Assembly (NCBI GenBank): GCA_017308375.1
Contig: JAFKEW010000044.1
Span: 124,001-188,000, forward strand
Length of the DNA stretch: 64,000 nt
Origin: Alphaproteobacteria bacterium
GTDB lineage: Bacteria > Pseudomonadota > Alphaproteobacteria > Micropepsales > Micropepsaceae
Reading direction: 5' to 3'
Below the pieces are notes generated by a model, which was not told the origin of the DNA, did no database searches, and saw only the letters and a list, made by a program, of their open reading frames with translations. The position numbers and the translations under genes are program-made. Positions 1-11,973 of the stretch are shown here, piece after piece (the first letter of the stretch is position 1; every line of letters begins with the position of its first letter).

Positions 1-1157
1 ATCGCGTTGCCCAGGTTTACCAACCGTCCCTCGGACAGAAGGATGATCTTCTTGCCGTCGGGGAAGGCGATCTCATCGACCTGTGGTTTCACATTGGTCC
101 ATTTGAAATTGCGCAGGCCGCCAACCTGAATTTCCGAATCGAAGTGGCCAATGTTGCAGACGATGGCGCGGTCCTTCATCGCCCGCATATGATCCACCGT
201 GATCACATCGACATTGCCGGTTGCGGTCACGAAGATGTCGGCACGCGGGGCCGCTTCTTCCATTGTCACCACTTCATAGCCTTCCATTGCGGCCTGAAGG
301 GCACAGATCGGATCGATCTCGCTCACCATCACGCGGCAACCCGCCTGGCGGAGCGATGCGGCAGACCCTTTGCCCACATCACCAAAGCCCGCAACCATGG
401 CAACCTTGCCGGCCATCATCACATCGGTGCCGCGGCGAATGCCGTCCACCAGCGATTCACGGCAGCCATACAGATTGTCGAATTTCGATTTGGTCACGCT
501 GTCGTTGACGTTGATCGCAGGAAAAAGAAGGCGCCCGTCTTTTTCCATCTGGTACAGGCGATGGACACCGGTGGTGGTTTCTTCGGTCACGCCGCGGATC
601 GCATCGCTCGTTTTCGTGTACCAGCCCGGCTTGCTTTTCAGCCGCTGTTTGATGGCTGCGAAAAGAACGGTCTCTTCTTCGTTTTCCGGCTTTTCGAGGA
701 AGGCGGTGTCACCGCCTTCGGCGCGGCGGCCCAGATGCAGAAGCAGGGTGGCATCGCCGCCATCGTCCAGAATCATATTGGGCGTGCCGCCATCGCCCCA
801 CTCGAAGATCCGGTGTGTGTAGTCCCAGTAATCGGTCAGGCTCTCGCCCTTCACGGCGAAAACCGGCGTACCGCCGGCAGCAATTGCGGCAGCGGCGTGG
901 TCCTGGGTCGAATAGATATTGCAGGAGGCCCAGCGCACATCCGCGCCCAGCGCCGTCAGGGTTTCGATCAGAACGGCGGTCTGAATTGTCATATGCAGGG
1001 AGCCCGCGACCCGTGCGCCTTTCAGTGGCTGTTTCGCGCCATATTCTTCCCGCGTCGCCATTAGGCCCGGCATCTCGGTTTCGGCGATCTCGATTTCCTT
1101 CCGGCCCCAATCGGCCAGCGAAATGTCTTTGACGACGTAGTCCTTGGATGTGCTCAC
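1..1157 (-). CDS. ahcY: Adenosylhomocysteinase, 3' end outside window
   Basis: Hydrolyses S-adenosylhomocysteine to adenosine and homocysteine in the cytosol, closing the methylation cycle. About 385 codons are present and the C-terminus runs off the left edge. The Rossmann NAD motif GFGDVGKG lies near residues 254-261, preceded by the conserved [13 protein letters not shown] block carrying substrate-binding Lys and Asp. The N-terminal [16 protein letters not shown] segment is typical of the family. The start is GTG at 1155-1157, since the family N-terminus ([14 protein letters not shown]) begins there. It has its own promoter and an operator-like inverted repeat just upstream. In many alphaproteobacteria this gene lies beside hprK-EIIA-ptsH, as here. 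Identity is secure. Confidence 0.97.
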   Translation of the reverse strand, partial: MSTSKDYVVKDISLADWGRKEIEIAETEMPGLMATREEYGAKQPLKGARVAGSLHMTIQTAVLIETLTALGADVRWASCNIYSTQDHAAAAIAAGGTPVFAVKGESLTDYWDYTHRIFEWGDGGTPNMILDDGGDATLLLHLGRRAEGGDTAFLEKPENEEETVLFAAIKQRLKSKPGWYTKTSDAIRGVTEETTTGVHRLYQMEKDGRLLFPAINVNDSVTKSKFDNLYGCRESLVDGIRRGTDVMMAGKVAMVAGFGDVGKGSAASLRQAGCRVMVSEIDPICALQAAMEGYEVVTMEEAAPRADIFVTATGNVDVITVDHMRAMKDRAIVCNIGHFDSEIQVGGLRNFKWTNVKPQVDEIAFPDGKKIILLSEGRLVNLGNA

Positions 1158-1185
1158 GAATATTTCCTTGCAGTTGGGCGCGCGG

Positions 1186-1214
1186 GATATAGCAGGGCGG
1201 TTTTGTGGGGGCAA
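1186..1214 (-). promoter_or_regulatory. Predicted sigma70-type promoter of ahcY
   Basis: On the minus strand a TTGCCC -35 box (1209-1214) is followed after exactly 17 bases by TATATC (-10, 1186-1191). The -10 ends 28 bases before the GTG start of ahcY. Box sequences and spacing are seen directly; promoter function is inference. Confidence 0.5.
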
Positions 1215-1216
1215 GT

Positions 1217-1245
1217 CAGATATAAAGAAATCTGCATATCTTTAT
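1217..1245. promoter_or_regulatory. Inverted-repeat operator upstream of ahcY
   Basis: ATAAAGA (1222-1228) and TCTTTAT (1239-1245) form a perfect 7-bp inverted repeat with a 10-base spacer. It is interleaved with a second one, CAGAT (1217-1221) and ATCTG (1230-1234). The AT-rich block stands out in a GC-rich region and touches the upstream edge of the predicted ahcY -35 box. ArsR-family regulators that respond to S-adenosylhomocysteine (SahR type) bind AT-rich TAAAGA/TCTTTA-like palindromes at methionine-cycle genes, so this is a candidate site. No such regulator gene lies in the window. Confidence 0.45.
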
Positions 1246-1399
1246 TCTGGCTATGAAGTTCCAACCGTTTCCGTCACGCAGCGGGCCAATGGTGCGGAAC
1301 CGGCGCCCGGCGTAGAATGCAGCCAACAAATGCGCCGCCGGGCGCATGTCATGCGCGTTTGCGTAGAACATTCCGATACATCAAACCCAGGAGAGCGTC

Positions 1400-1849
1400 A
1401 TGAAACGTCGCGTTGCCGCGTTCGCGGCCCTGTTTGCGTTGTTCGCCTTCCCCGCGTTTGCTGCCAGTTCCACCGCCAACGCGCGGGGGTATGACAATGG
1501 TCCTGTCTGGGATATTGCCGCCATTCAAACCAAGGATGGCTATTTCGACGACTATATGAAATTCGTCACCACCACTTGGAAGACCCAGCAGGAAGCCTTG
1601 AAAAAGGCGGGCTATATCACCGGTTACAAGGTCTATGTGGTCGCCGATCCGCGCGATGGCGAGCCGGACATCTACCTCGCGACCGAGTTCAAGAACATGG
1701 CGGCCATGGATGTCCCGCTGGACGAGATGGATGCGTTCGCCAGAAAAATGTTCGGTTCCATCGAAACGGCCAATAAACAGCAAGCTGATCGCGGTACGAT
1801 CCGCACCATCCGCGGCAATATGCTGATGCGGGAGATTGTATTCAAGTAA
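1400..1849 (+). CDS. Small secreted protein of unknown function
   Basis: 149 residues. Residues 1-21 are a classical signal peptide (Lys-Arg-Arg, hydrophobic core, AFA-AS cleavage), so the mature protein of about 128 residues is periplasmic or secreted. The mature part alternates predicted strands and helices, with aromatic-rich motifs such as VWDIAAIQTKDGYFDDYM and YKVYVVADPRDGEPDIYLA. This resembles small dimeric alpha-beta-barrel folds, but no family is recognised with certainty. AGGAG lies about 8 bases before the ATG. It is monocistronic: divergent from ahcY and closed by a strong terminator. It interrupts the usual ptsH-ahcY neighbourhood on the opposite strand. Confidence 0.75.
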   Translation: MKRRVAAFAALFALFAFPAFAASSTANARGYDNGPVWDIAAIQTKDGYFDDYMKFVTTTWKTQQEALKKAGYITGYKVYVVADPRDGEPDIYLATEFKNMAAMDVPLDEMDAFARKMFGSIETANKQQADRGTIRTIRGNMLMREIVFK

Positions 1850-1857
1850 GGTTCTGG

Positions 1858-1890
1858 CGGGGCCGTCCTGCAGCCAGGCGGCCCCGTTTT
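1858..1890 (+). terminator. Rho-independent terminator
   Basis: CGGGGCCG (1858-1865) pairs with CGGCCCCG (1879-1886). Inside it CCTG (1867-1870) pairs with CAGG (1875-1878), and TTTT follows the stem. It sits 8 bases after the stop of the small secreted protein gene. The opposite strand has no T-run after the stem, so it acts on the plus strand only. Confidence 0.8.
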
Positions 1891-1942
1891 CTCTTGTCGT
1901 ATTACGGCGACAATGCGCGCTGTGGCGGACCGGAAGGCCCGC

Positions 1943-2218
1943 TCAATCTTCGCCGAATTTCGCTTCGACCAAGGCCATGATGGCGACGATTGCGGCTTCC
2001 GCGTCGGCGCCTTCGGCAGTTATCTCGATCTGTGAACCGGGGCTTGCCGCCAGCATCATCAATCCCATGATGGAACGTGCGTCGACGCATTGCCCGTCTT
2101 TTGTGATCGTGATGTGCGATTGAAAGCGCGCTGCCGCCTCCACCAGCTTGGCGGAAGCGCGTGCGTGCAAACCACGTTTGTTGGTGATGCGGGCGATCGC
2201 GCCGCGCCGGGTGCTCAA
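1943..2218 (-). CDS. ptsH: Phosphocarrier protein HPr
   Basis: 91-residue cytosolic PTS phosphocarrier. GLHARASAK carries the phosphorylatable His18, and the ARSIMGLMM helix carries Ser49, the equivalent of the HPr-kinase site Ser46. The start is TTG at 2216-2218, overlapping the TGA of the EIIA gene (TTGA), so translation is probably coupled. A much longer upstream reading frame exists, but its extra residues are an out-of-frame read of the EIIA gene. With HprK and a mannose-type EIIA and no EIIB/EIIC in view, this fits the regulatory PTS of alphaproteobacteria rather than sugar transport. Confidence 0.95.
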   Translation of the reverse strand: MSTRRGAIARITNKRGLHARASAKLVEAAARFQSHITITKDGQCVDARSIMGLMMLAASPGSQIEITAEGADAEAAIVAIMALVEAKFGED

Positions 2219-2619
2219 GCCGCACCGGCAAGATCGGCCGATCCCGCCCTCATATATTTCCGTCCGGCGTCGATGGATTCCTTGACCGCCTGGTCCAGCG
2301 GCAGTTTCGTCCGCACGTCGACGAGCTTGATCAGGCTCGGCAGATTGATGCCAGCCAGAACCTCGATCTTGCCACGCTCCAGAAGGGTCAGCGCCAGATT
2401 GCAGGGGGTACCGCCGAACATGTCGGTCGCAATCACCACGCCCTTGCCCATATCCACGGACTTCGCAGCCGCGGCGATTTCGCGCTGGCGCCGTTCGATA
2501 TCGTCTTCGGGCCCGATGCAAACAGCCCGCAAATGGGTTTGCGGGCCGACCATGTGCTCCATCGCCGAAATGAATTCCTGCGCCAAACGGCCATGCGTGA
2601 CGAGGACTATGCCAATCAT
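2215..2619 (-). CDS. PTS EIIA component, mannose/fructose family
   Basis: 134 residues of the EIIA-Man fold. The N-terminal strand MIGIVLVTHGRLAQ contains the expected phospho-accepting His9, and DMFGGTPCNLAL is the conserved loop of this family. It receives phosphate from HPr. In alphaproteobacteria lacking a membrane mannose permease at the locus, this protein (often called ManX or PtsM) is thought to act as a regulatory output. It lies between hprK (58-base gap) and ptsH (4-base overlap). The usual alphaproteobacterial neighbour rapZ is absent from the gap. Confidence 0.93.
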   Translation of the reverse strand: MIGIVLVTHGRLAQEFISAMEHMVGPQTHLRAVCIGPEDDIERRQREIAAAAKSVDMGKGVVIATDMFGGTPCNLALTLLERGKIEVLAGINLPSLIKLVDVRTKLPLDQAVKESIDAGRKYMRAGSADLAGAA

Positions 2620-2677
2620 GTCTATGTTCTATCCTGTACCGGCTGAAGATAACCATCTTTGGCCGGGATGGAAGCCC

Positions 2678-3169
2678 TTAAGGGGCATTGTCCAGAAAGC
2701 CGTTGTTTGCAAAGGCTGAAGCGGCGGCCGCCAGTTTGGCTGCTGCCGCAATGTCATTACTTTTCATTGCCAGGAGAGGGACCGGCGCGACGCGGGAGAG
2801 GCCTCCGGGCGGGGCATAAAATGTGCGCTCCGGCATGCGCGGCGGTTTTTTTGCGGTCAGGCGCACGGCCATGGCGACGCGAACGCTGGCGCGGAAGGAA
2901 AGTTTCACGATGCCGGCGCCACGGATTTCCAGCAGCCCGCGCAAATTCCGCGGCGCACGGGCTTGAAGCGCATGGGTTTTGACAAACAGTTCGGTCCGGT
3001 CGTCGGCAACAAGGGTGGCGCCTGCCGCAAGGAGTTGCAGCACAAGGGCGGATTTTCCCGCACCGCTTTCACCCAGGATGAGGATGCCGCAATTGCGCAC
3101 GGCGCCAAAGGCCTTGCCTGCGTCATCCAGTGATACACAACTGGCGTGGATGTTGACCGTTTCCATCAT
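2678..3169 (-). CDS. hprK: HPr kinase/phosphorylase, short alphaproteobacterial form
   Basis: 163 residues, about half the length of Firmicute HprK. The N-terminal domain is absent, which is normal for alphaproteobacterial homologues. Walker A GESGAGKS is at residues 33-40, followed by the family LVADDRTEL segment. It phosphorylates and dephosphorylates HPr on serine (Ser49 of the downstream HPr). Its ATG overlaps the stop of the sensor kinase gene by 4 bases (ATGA), tying PTS regulation to the ChvG/ChvI system. The C-terminus, rich in Ala and Lys, is poorly conserved. Confidence 0.93.
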   Translation of the reverse strand: MMETVNIHASCVSLDDAGKAFGAVRNCGILILGESGAGKSALVLQLLAAGATLVADDRTELFVKTHALQARAPRNLRGLLEIRGAGIVKLSFRASVRVAMAVRLTAKKPPRMPERTFYAPPGGLSRVAPVPLLAMKSNDIAAAAKLAAAASAFANNGFLDNAP

Positions 3170-4797
3170 CGTGCCAGCGGCAGTTCGACCACGAACGTGG
3201 CGCCGGAGGGGTTTTCTGCGCCGGGCTCTCGCCGGTTTTCAGCCCAGATGCGGCCGCCGACACCGGTCACGATCTGCCGCGCAATGGAAAGGCCAAGCCC
3301 GGAATTGTTGCCGAATTCATGGCCCGCGGGCCGTTCCGTATAGAAGCGGTCGAAAATCGTTTCGAGATTCCCTTGCGGAATACCGGGCCCTTCGTCGGCT
3401 ACGCTCACCCGCATCCGGTTGCCGCTTGCCGCGGCCGAAATGGCGACTTTGCCACCATCCGGGCTGAACGAGATCGCGTTGTCGATCAGATTGCGGAAAA
3501 TCTGTCCCAACCGCTCGTCGCGGCCCATCACGCGTGCGTCCTTGGGCAGGTCCAGCGCGAGCGACAGGGTCACCCCGCGGGTGGGGCGGGTATAGGTATA
3601 AACTTCGACGATCGTTTCCAGCAGACGCGCTATATCGACCGGCTCATACTCTTCGCGGCTCAACTCCGCGTCCAGGCGCGATGCGTCCGAAATATCGGTG
3701 ATCAGGCGGTCGATGCGCTTCACGTCCTGCTGCACGATTTTGATCATGCTGTCCCGGCTCGCCTCGTCCTTGCTGCGCGAAAACATTTCGACTGCATTTT
3801 TCAGGGAGGTCAGCGGGTTTTTCAGTTCGTGCGCCACATCGGCGGCAAAGCGTTCGATGGCGTCAATCCGGCTGTAGAGCGCGCGCGTCATGCCGGAAAG
3901 CGAACTCGCAAGGTCCGAGATTTCGTCGCGGCGCCCCTCCATCAACGGAATGCTTTCACGACCGGCCTGTCCGCGGCGCACGCGGTCGGCTGCCGCCGCC
4001 AGCCTGCGGATCGGTGTCGCCACAAACTGTGCGAGATAGAGCGAGGATAGAAGCATGGCCAGCAAGGCCACCAGGAACACTTCCAGAAGGGTTGCGCGTT
4101 CCTCCCGCAGGATGTCGTCGATGTCGCCGCCTTCCGTCGATACCATCAGGACGCCGTAAACGGTCTTGAAGCGTTGGATGGGCACTGCAACGGAAAGCAC
4201 CAGCTTGTTCTGATCGTCCACCCGTTCGGCCGTGCTGACATCGCCGGAAAGGGCCGAGACCACTTCGTGATAAACCCGGCCGTCATGCCCGGCCTCAAAA
4301 TAGGGCTCGAGGTCCGCGAAGGGGCGCACACCCATCAGGCCGCCGTAAATGCGGTCCCACCAGCTTTTCAACTTGTGCAGGGTATCCAGCGGCGGCAATT
4401 CGCGCGTTTCGACCACATTTCGGGCGAGGAGAAACCGGGTGTCGAGCGCAAGCTTGCCGTCAGTCTCGTAAAGGCGGGCGCGCAGCAGGGGCTCGGCTTC
4501 GTCCACCTTGATCTCGCGGGAACTTTCGTCGGTGGTGTATTCCGCAAGTGTGCTGGCAACGATCAGCGCCTGCTCCTTGATGCCTTGCAGGCGCTCGTCA
4601 ACAAGGCCGATCCGGCTCGATTGCACCAGAATAACGCCGCCGATCAGAACCAGCAGTGCAACGGCGTTGAAGAAGATGATGCGCCGGGTCAGGGCCGAAT
4701 GACGGCGCATCTGGCCTGCATCCGGTGGATTGCCGCTGCGGCCGGGCACCCGATCGCCCAACCGTGTTTCGCCGCCGTTGAATCCTGGCTTGTTCAT
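3166..4797 (-). CDS. chvG: Sensor histidine kinase ChvG
   Basis: 543-residue inner-membrane sensor kinase of the ChvG/ExoS family. A cytoplasmic N-terminal tail precedes a first membrane helix at about residues 38-60. A periplasmic sensor domain of about 180 residues follows, then a second helix near 240-262 and a HAMP region. The H-box VAHELKNPLTSL has its phospho-accepting His near residue 323. The HATPase domain shows NLIDNAISFS, DEGPGIP and GLGLSIARQI. In rhizobia the pair responds to acid and envelope conditions. It sits 21 bases after chvI and overlaps hprK, so the three genes form one operon with EIIA and ptsH. Confidence 0.95.
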   Translation of the reverse strand: MNKPGFNGGETRLGDRVPGRSGNPPDAGQMRRHSALTRRIIFFNAVALLVLIGGVILVQSSRIGLVDERLQGIKEQALIVASTLAEYTTDESSREIKVDEAEPLLRARLYETDGKLALDTRFLLARNVVETRELPPLDTLHKLKSWWDRIYGGLMGVRPFADLEPYFEAGHDGRVYHEVVSALSGDVSTAERVDDQNKLVLSVAVPIQRFKTVYGVLMVSTEGGDIDDILREERATLLEVFLVALLAMLLSSLYLAQFVATPIRRLAAAADRVRRGQAGRESIPLMEGRRDEISDLASSLSGMTRALYSRIDAIERFAADVAHELKNPLTSLKNAVEMFSRSKDEASRDSMIKIVQQDVKRIDRLITDISDASRLDAELSREEYEPVDIARLLETIVEVYTYTRPTRGVTLSLALDLPKDARVMGRDERLGQIFRNLIDNAISFSPDGGKVAISAAASGNRMRVSVADEGPGIPQGNLETIFDRFYTERPAGHEFGNNSGLGLSIARQIVTGVGGRIWAENRREPGAENPSGATFVVELPLAR

Positions 4798-4818
4798 CGC
4801 GTTGCGGCGGAAGGCATC

Positions 4819-5520
4819 TCAGGCTTCGCGATAACGATATCCCACGCCGTAGAGCGTTTCGATGGCATCGAAATCTTCGTCCACGGATTTGAATTTCTTG
4901 CGCAGACGCTTGATGTGGCTATCGATTGTGCGGTCATCGACGTAGACCTGATCGTCATAGGCTGCGTCCATCAGATTGTCCCGGCTTTTGACGAAGCCCG
5001 GCCGCTGCGCCAGGCATTGCAGGATCAGGAACTCCGTCACCGTCAGCCGCACCGGTTTGCCGTCCCATGTGCATTCGTGACGTTGGGGATCGAGCGCAAG
5101 TTTGCCGCGGACCAGTGCCTCTTTCCGTGGTTCGCCGGAGATGGCGCCGGTCTTCCGTGATTCCGCCCGGCGAAGCACGGCGCGTACCCGTTCCAGCAGC
5201 AGACGTTGTGAGAACGGTTTGCGGATATAATCGTCCGCACCAGCATTCAGGCCCATCAACTCGTCGATCTCCTCATCCTTTGAGGTGAGAAAGATCACCG
5301 GCAGATCGCCGGTCTGGCGCAGGCGGCGCAAAAGCTCCAGGCCGTCCATCCGCGGCATCTTGATATCCAGAATGGCAAGATCGGGCGGGTTCGCCGTCAG
5401 TGCCGTGAGGGCAGAGGCGCCATCGCCGTAAGAGCGGACATGGTAACCCTCCTGCTCCAGCAGCATGGTAACAGAGGTCAGAATATTTTTGTCGTCGTCG
5501 ACAAGCGCAATGGTGGCCAT
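4819..5520 (-). CDS. chvI: Response regulator ChvI
   Basis: 233-residue OmpR/PhoB-family regulator. The receiver domain (residues 1-120) has acidic DDD at 8-10, phospho-acceptor Asp52 in [10 protein letters not shown], and Lys in FLTSKDEE. The winged-helix DNA-binding domain covers about residues 130-230, ending in the [11 protein letters not shown] recognition helix and YGVGYRY wing. It is the partner of the adjacent ChvG. It leads the chvI-chvG-hprK-EIIA-ptsH transcription unit, so the promoter should lie within 5521-5667. Confidence 0.95.
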   Translation of the reverse strand: MATIALVDDDKNILTSVTMLLEQEGYHVRSYGDGASALTALTANPPDLAILDIKMPRMDGLELLRRLRQTGDLPVIFLTSKDEEIDELMGLNAGADDYIRKPFSQRLLLERVRAVLRRAESRKTGAISGEPRKEALVRGKLALDPQRHECTWDGKPVRLTVTEFLILQCLAQRPGFVKSRDNLMDAAYDDQVYVDDRTIDSHIKRLRKKFKSVDEDFDAIETLYGVGYRYREA

Positions 5521-5667
5521 CGTGAAGGTCCCAGCCGGTGTTCCCAGCTACTATAAGCTCGTGGGTCTCAATTCAAAGTGGCAGAAACGAAGCGAAATTG
5601 GGGCAATTCCGCCGTTTCGGGTCTTGTCTTTCAACGCGTGGATGCCGCGGGATTCCGGAATCCGGCT

Positions 5668-6144
5668 TTATTTGCCGAACGTCACTTTCAGAATCTCGTA
5701 GGAGCGCGCGCCGCCTGGCGCTGCAACTTCCACCGTATCGCCCTTCGCCTTGCCGATCAGGGCGCGCGCGATGGGGGAAGATATGGAAATCCGCCCCTGC
5801 TTGGCATCGGCCTCATGGTCGCCGACGATCTGGAACTTGCGCTCCTCGTCCGTGTCTTCGTCCACAAGCGTGACCGTCGCGCCGAATTTCACGGTATCCC
5901 CGCTCAATTTCGACACATCGATGACGTCGGCGCGGCCAAGCTGGTCCTCCAGCTCGATCACCCTGCCTTCGATGAAGGCCTGGCGTTCCTTGGCGGCATG
6001 ATATTCCGCGTTCTCGGAAAGGTCGCCATGGGCGCGCGCTTCCTCAATCATCTTGATGACCTGTGGCCGTTCCACGGTCTTCAACTGGTTGATTTCGTCT
6101 TCGAGCGCCTTGTAGCCGCCCGCGGTCATGGGGATCCGTTCCAT
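5668..6144 (-). CDS. greA: Transcription elongation factor GreA
   Basis: 158 residues, the standard GreA length. An N-terminal antiparallel coiled coil (about 1-75) contains the acidic tip [12 protein letters not shown], which reaches into the RNA polymerase secondary channel to stimulate transcript cleavage. The C-terminal domain carries [10 protein letters not shown] and the GD-x-VEV motif. A longer in-frame read begins 75 bases upstream, but the family N-terminus [11 protein letters not shown] fixes the ATG at 6142-6144. The stop is followed on the minus strand by a GGATTCC/GGAATCC palindrome without a T-run. Confidence 0.96.
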   Translation of the reverse strand: MERIPMTAGGYKALEDEINQLKTVERPQVIKMIEEARAHGDLSENAEYHAAKERQAFIEGRVIELEDQLGRADVIDVSKLSGDTVKFGATVTLVDEDTDEERKFQIVGDHEADAKQGRISISSPIARALIGKAKGDTVEVAAPGGARSYEILKVTFGK

Positions 6145-6286
6145 TGCGTCGCTAATCCTCATTACTGCAAAGAGGTTCCTTCCGGCCTGCCCGTATCCAA
6201 CGGAATGGCCGGATGCCAAACTTGCCGGACTTTTTCTAAACCCTTGTCGCGCTTATAATTTCTGATCCTGTCGCGGCAGCCATTTG

Positions 6287-9628
<3,342 letters not shown>

Positions 9629-9749
9629 TTTCTCTCGCGCACGGGTCTGCGCACGCAGGTGCGCACCCGGTCTGTCCATGATGAAGGCTAGGAGGATCGT
9701 TTAGCCGCGAGTCGTGCCGGGGGCAAGGCTTGGTGGCGGAATTTGCGCA

Positions 9750-10793
9750 TTAGCTGCGCCAGCGCAACGTCGCTTCCTGTACCGGATTGGCAAAGGGGGT
9801 ACCGGTTTCAACCGATTCTTCCCAGGCTTTCCGCAGCCGGTGGTACCAGATCGCCGGTACATCGGCGTCGCGGATCAGCATCAGCCGCGGCGAGAATTTC
9901 AGGCCTTCACGTTGAAGTTCCACCATTTTCCGGTCGTCGCCGAGGAAGGTCGGGCCGAGCGCCATGAAAAACGGCTTCAGAAAGCCGAGCCAGGCCGGCC
10001 AGAAAAATATCTGGGTCACCTGCGTCGTTTCGGCATCGATCGGCGTGCAGGTGGTCAGCCCCACCACGTCGATTTTCTGCCCGAGAAAAGTGCCCGAGAT
10101 GTTCTCGAAGCGGACACCAGGCAATTCGAAGGTGATTTCGGTCGAGACATCGCCGCCCAGAAGCCGATAGGCCGGTTTGCTCGGTTTGTGCCGTGTCATC
10201 ACGAAGCCGCGGGTCTGGGGCGCGTAGTCCTTGCTCTTCAGCCGCGGTTTGCGCCGCCACCACCAGCGGCCGTGAACATAAGGCGCGTGCGCCGGATCCA
10301 TCAGCCCGATCACCGCATGGTCGATATAGCAGTGGAAGGTCTGGCTTTCCGACCAGCGGGGCTTCGGCGCCTTCATCGCCACCTTCGGCGGTGCCATAGC
10401 CGGGGCTGCGCCTTCCTGGCCCGCAGCGGCCATATAGACCCAGATCAGTCCATCCTGCTCGGCAACGGGGTAGCCGCGAACACGGATTTTGCAGGGATCG
10501 GTATCCTGCCCCTCGACGAGGGAGGGGATCGCCGCACAAACCCCGTCCGCCCGAAAGCGCCAGCCGTGGTAAGGGCACTCCAGCGTGCCCTCGGCCATGA
10601 CCTTTCCGGCCGAAAGCGGTACACCGCGATGCGGGCAGATATCGCGCAGCGCGAACAGCGTTCCGTCCCGCATCCGCCCGATCAGAACCGGTTCTGCCAA
10701 CAGCATGAACCGGCGCAACTGACCCCGGCGCACAGTGCCGGCGAGGTCCGCCATGTACCAGAGATTGCGCAGGAAGGTCGCGTCTTCGGCCAT
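9750..10793 (-). CDS. Rieske-type aromatic ring-hydroxylating oxygenase
   Basis: 347 residues. The Rieske [2Fe-2S] motif is complete: Cys53 and His55 in CPHRG, Cys73 and His76 in CPYHGW. The catalytic domain shows a plausible mononuclear iron site (DHAVIGLMDPAHAPYVH region near residues 158-174). Length and architecture match single-component alpha subunits of the vanillate O-demethylase / phenylpropionate dioxygenase-like group, which need a separate reductase; none is nearby. Substrate cannot be predicted. It is upstream of carB on the same strand, but the 121-base gap suggests separate transcription. Confidence 0.88.
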   Translation of the reverse strand: MAEDATFLRNLWYMADLAGTVRRGQLRRFMLLAEPVLIGRMRDGTLFALRDICPHRGVPLSAGKVMAEGTLECPYHGWRFRADGVCAAIPSLVEGQDTDPCKIRVRGYPVAEQDGLIWVYMAAAGQEGAAPAMAPPKVAMKAPKPRWSESQTFHCYIDHAVIGLMDPAHAPYVHGRWWWRRKPRLKSKDYAPQTRGFVMTRHKPSKPAYRLLGGDVSTEITFELPGVRFENISGTFLGQKIDVVGLTTCTPIDAETTQVTQIFFWPAWLGFLKPFFMALGPTFLGDDRKMVELQREGLKFSPRLMLIRDADVPAIWYHRLRKAWEESVETGTPFANPVQEATLRWRS

Positions 10794-10898
10794 ATCCGTC
10801 TTCGCTCCCGCCGGAAGGGCGATGATGGCCTATTGGGTAGCGTGACGCCGCCCGGTTGTCGACCTGATCCGCCGCCACACCCAGCAGCCGGATGGGCG

Positions 10899-11966
10899 CT
10901 ATTTCTTCTTTGAGAGGGGCTTCAGCAGGCTTTCGAGGCTGGTGGTGAATTGGGCTGCCTTATAGGCCGGCAGCTTGTAGGCCCAGCCGCTCGCATGGGC
11001 GTTGATGTCGCGGGCCTCTTTCGCCGCCGCCGGTTTGCCCGGCGCCGCGTCGGCCGACACGGTTGCCCAGTAGCTCTGATCCTTTTCGAGGACGCGCACG
11101 GTCACCGTCAGCCCGTCAAAGGTGTGGGTGAGGAGTTGTGCTGCGTTGGAGAAGTCGAGGTCTTTTGCCGGCCTTATGTCGTCGAAGCTGAAGCCGGTGA
11201 TCGCAGTGGCCACGCCATTGGGCGATTGTGCGCTTTGCAGTTCGCGGCCCGGCGGCAGATCGCGCAGCGTGAAATCCGCATCACTCGGCTTCTTACGTGC
11301 CACGCTGTAACGGGGACCCGTGGCCGGCACCACCTCAACGGATTGGATGCGGGCGCGATCGATGGTGACAACGTCCTTGTCCATCCAGGCCGCCGGATCG
11401 CCCTTGATGTCAAGTGCGCCCTTCACCAGCCAGCTCTGCATCGTATCGGGTTTGCGCACGTAATATCCGGTCAGGCCATTCGCATCGCCGATGTTCTCGG
11501 ACTTGCCGATAATCAGCGAGGCAAGGTCTTTGCCCTTCTCGTTCGACAGCGTGATCAGCAGGCCCTTGCCGCCGGTCGATGGCGGATCGAGGTCGAGATA
11601 ATGCAGCCAGTCCACCCGCGCCGTCTTTGGCTCGACCGTTTGCAGCGCCGCGATGGCGACGATGGCCTTGCGTACCTGGTCGAAGGCGGCGGGGTAGTTG
11701 CCGCGTCCCGGCAGAACCCATCCCGTTTCCGGCTTGAACGCAACGTCGAATGCGCCATGGCTCTGTGACACGACATGAATTCTGGTCACCTCGCGGACGT
11801 GGTGCGCCAGATCGGGGAAAAAGGTCTGGGATTCATAGTGCGGGGCCGCCAGCATCTGTTGCCGGTAGAGCGCGGCCACGGCAAGCGCGCAAAAAATGGC
11901 TGCCACAATCGCCAGAAAAAGAAGATTGCGCCGCCGGTTTGAAAACAATTCGTGCATCGTCACCAT
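10899..11966 (-). CDS. DUF4340 protein, last gene of Gld-like ABC operon
   Basis: 355 residues. One N-terminal membrane helix (about residues 14-33) anchors a long periplasmic part with the repeated beta-rich pattern of DUF4340 (FPDLAHHVREVTRIHV; TGWVLPGRGNYPA; LASLIIGKSEN). The family is almost always encoded directly after a GldG-like subunit, as here (7-base gap). It probably forms part of the extracytoplasmic section of the transporter; its biochemical role is unknown. GAGGG four bases before ATG 11966 supports this start. The C-terminus ends in a Lys-rich tail (LSKKK). Confidence 0.85.
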   Translation of the reverse strand: MVTMHELFSNRRRNLLFLAIVAAIFCALAVAALYRQQMLAAPHYESQTFFPDLAHHVREVTRIHVVSQSHGAFDVAFKPETGWVLPGRGNYPAAFDQVRKAIVAIAALQTVEPKTARVDWLHYLDLDPPSTGGKGLLITLSNEKGKDLASLIIGKSENIGDANGLTGYYVRKPDTMQSWLVKGALDIKGDPAAWMDKDVVTIDRARIQSVEVVPATGPRYSVARKKPSDADFTLRDLPPGRELQSAQSPNGVATAITGFSFDDIRPAKDLDFSNAAQLLTHTFDGLTVTVRVLEKDQSYWATVSADAAPGKPAAAKEARDINAHASGWAYKLPAYKAAQFTTSLESLLKPLSKKK

Positions 11967-11973
11967 CGCGCCC

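Noticed and set aside
1943-2656. Possible 237-residue fusion ending in HPr
   Set aside because: The first 146 residues are the EIIA gene read out of frame; the TTG at 2218 gives an HPr of normal length.
5640-5668. GGATTCC/GGAATCC palindrome after greA as a terminator
   Set aside because: Perfect short palindrome, but there is no T-run on the minus strand after it, so terminator function is unsupported.
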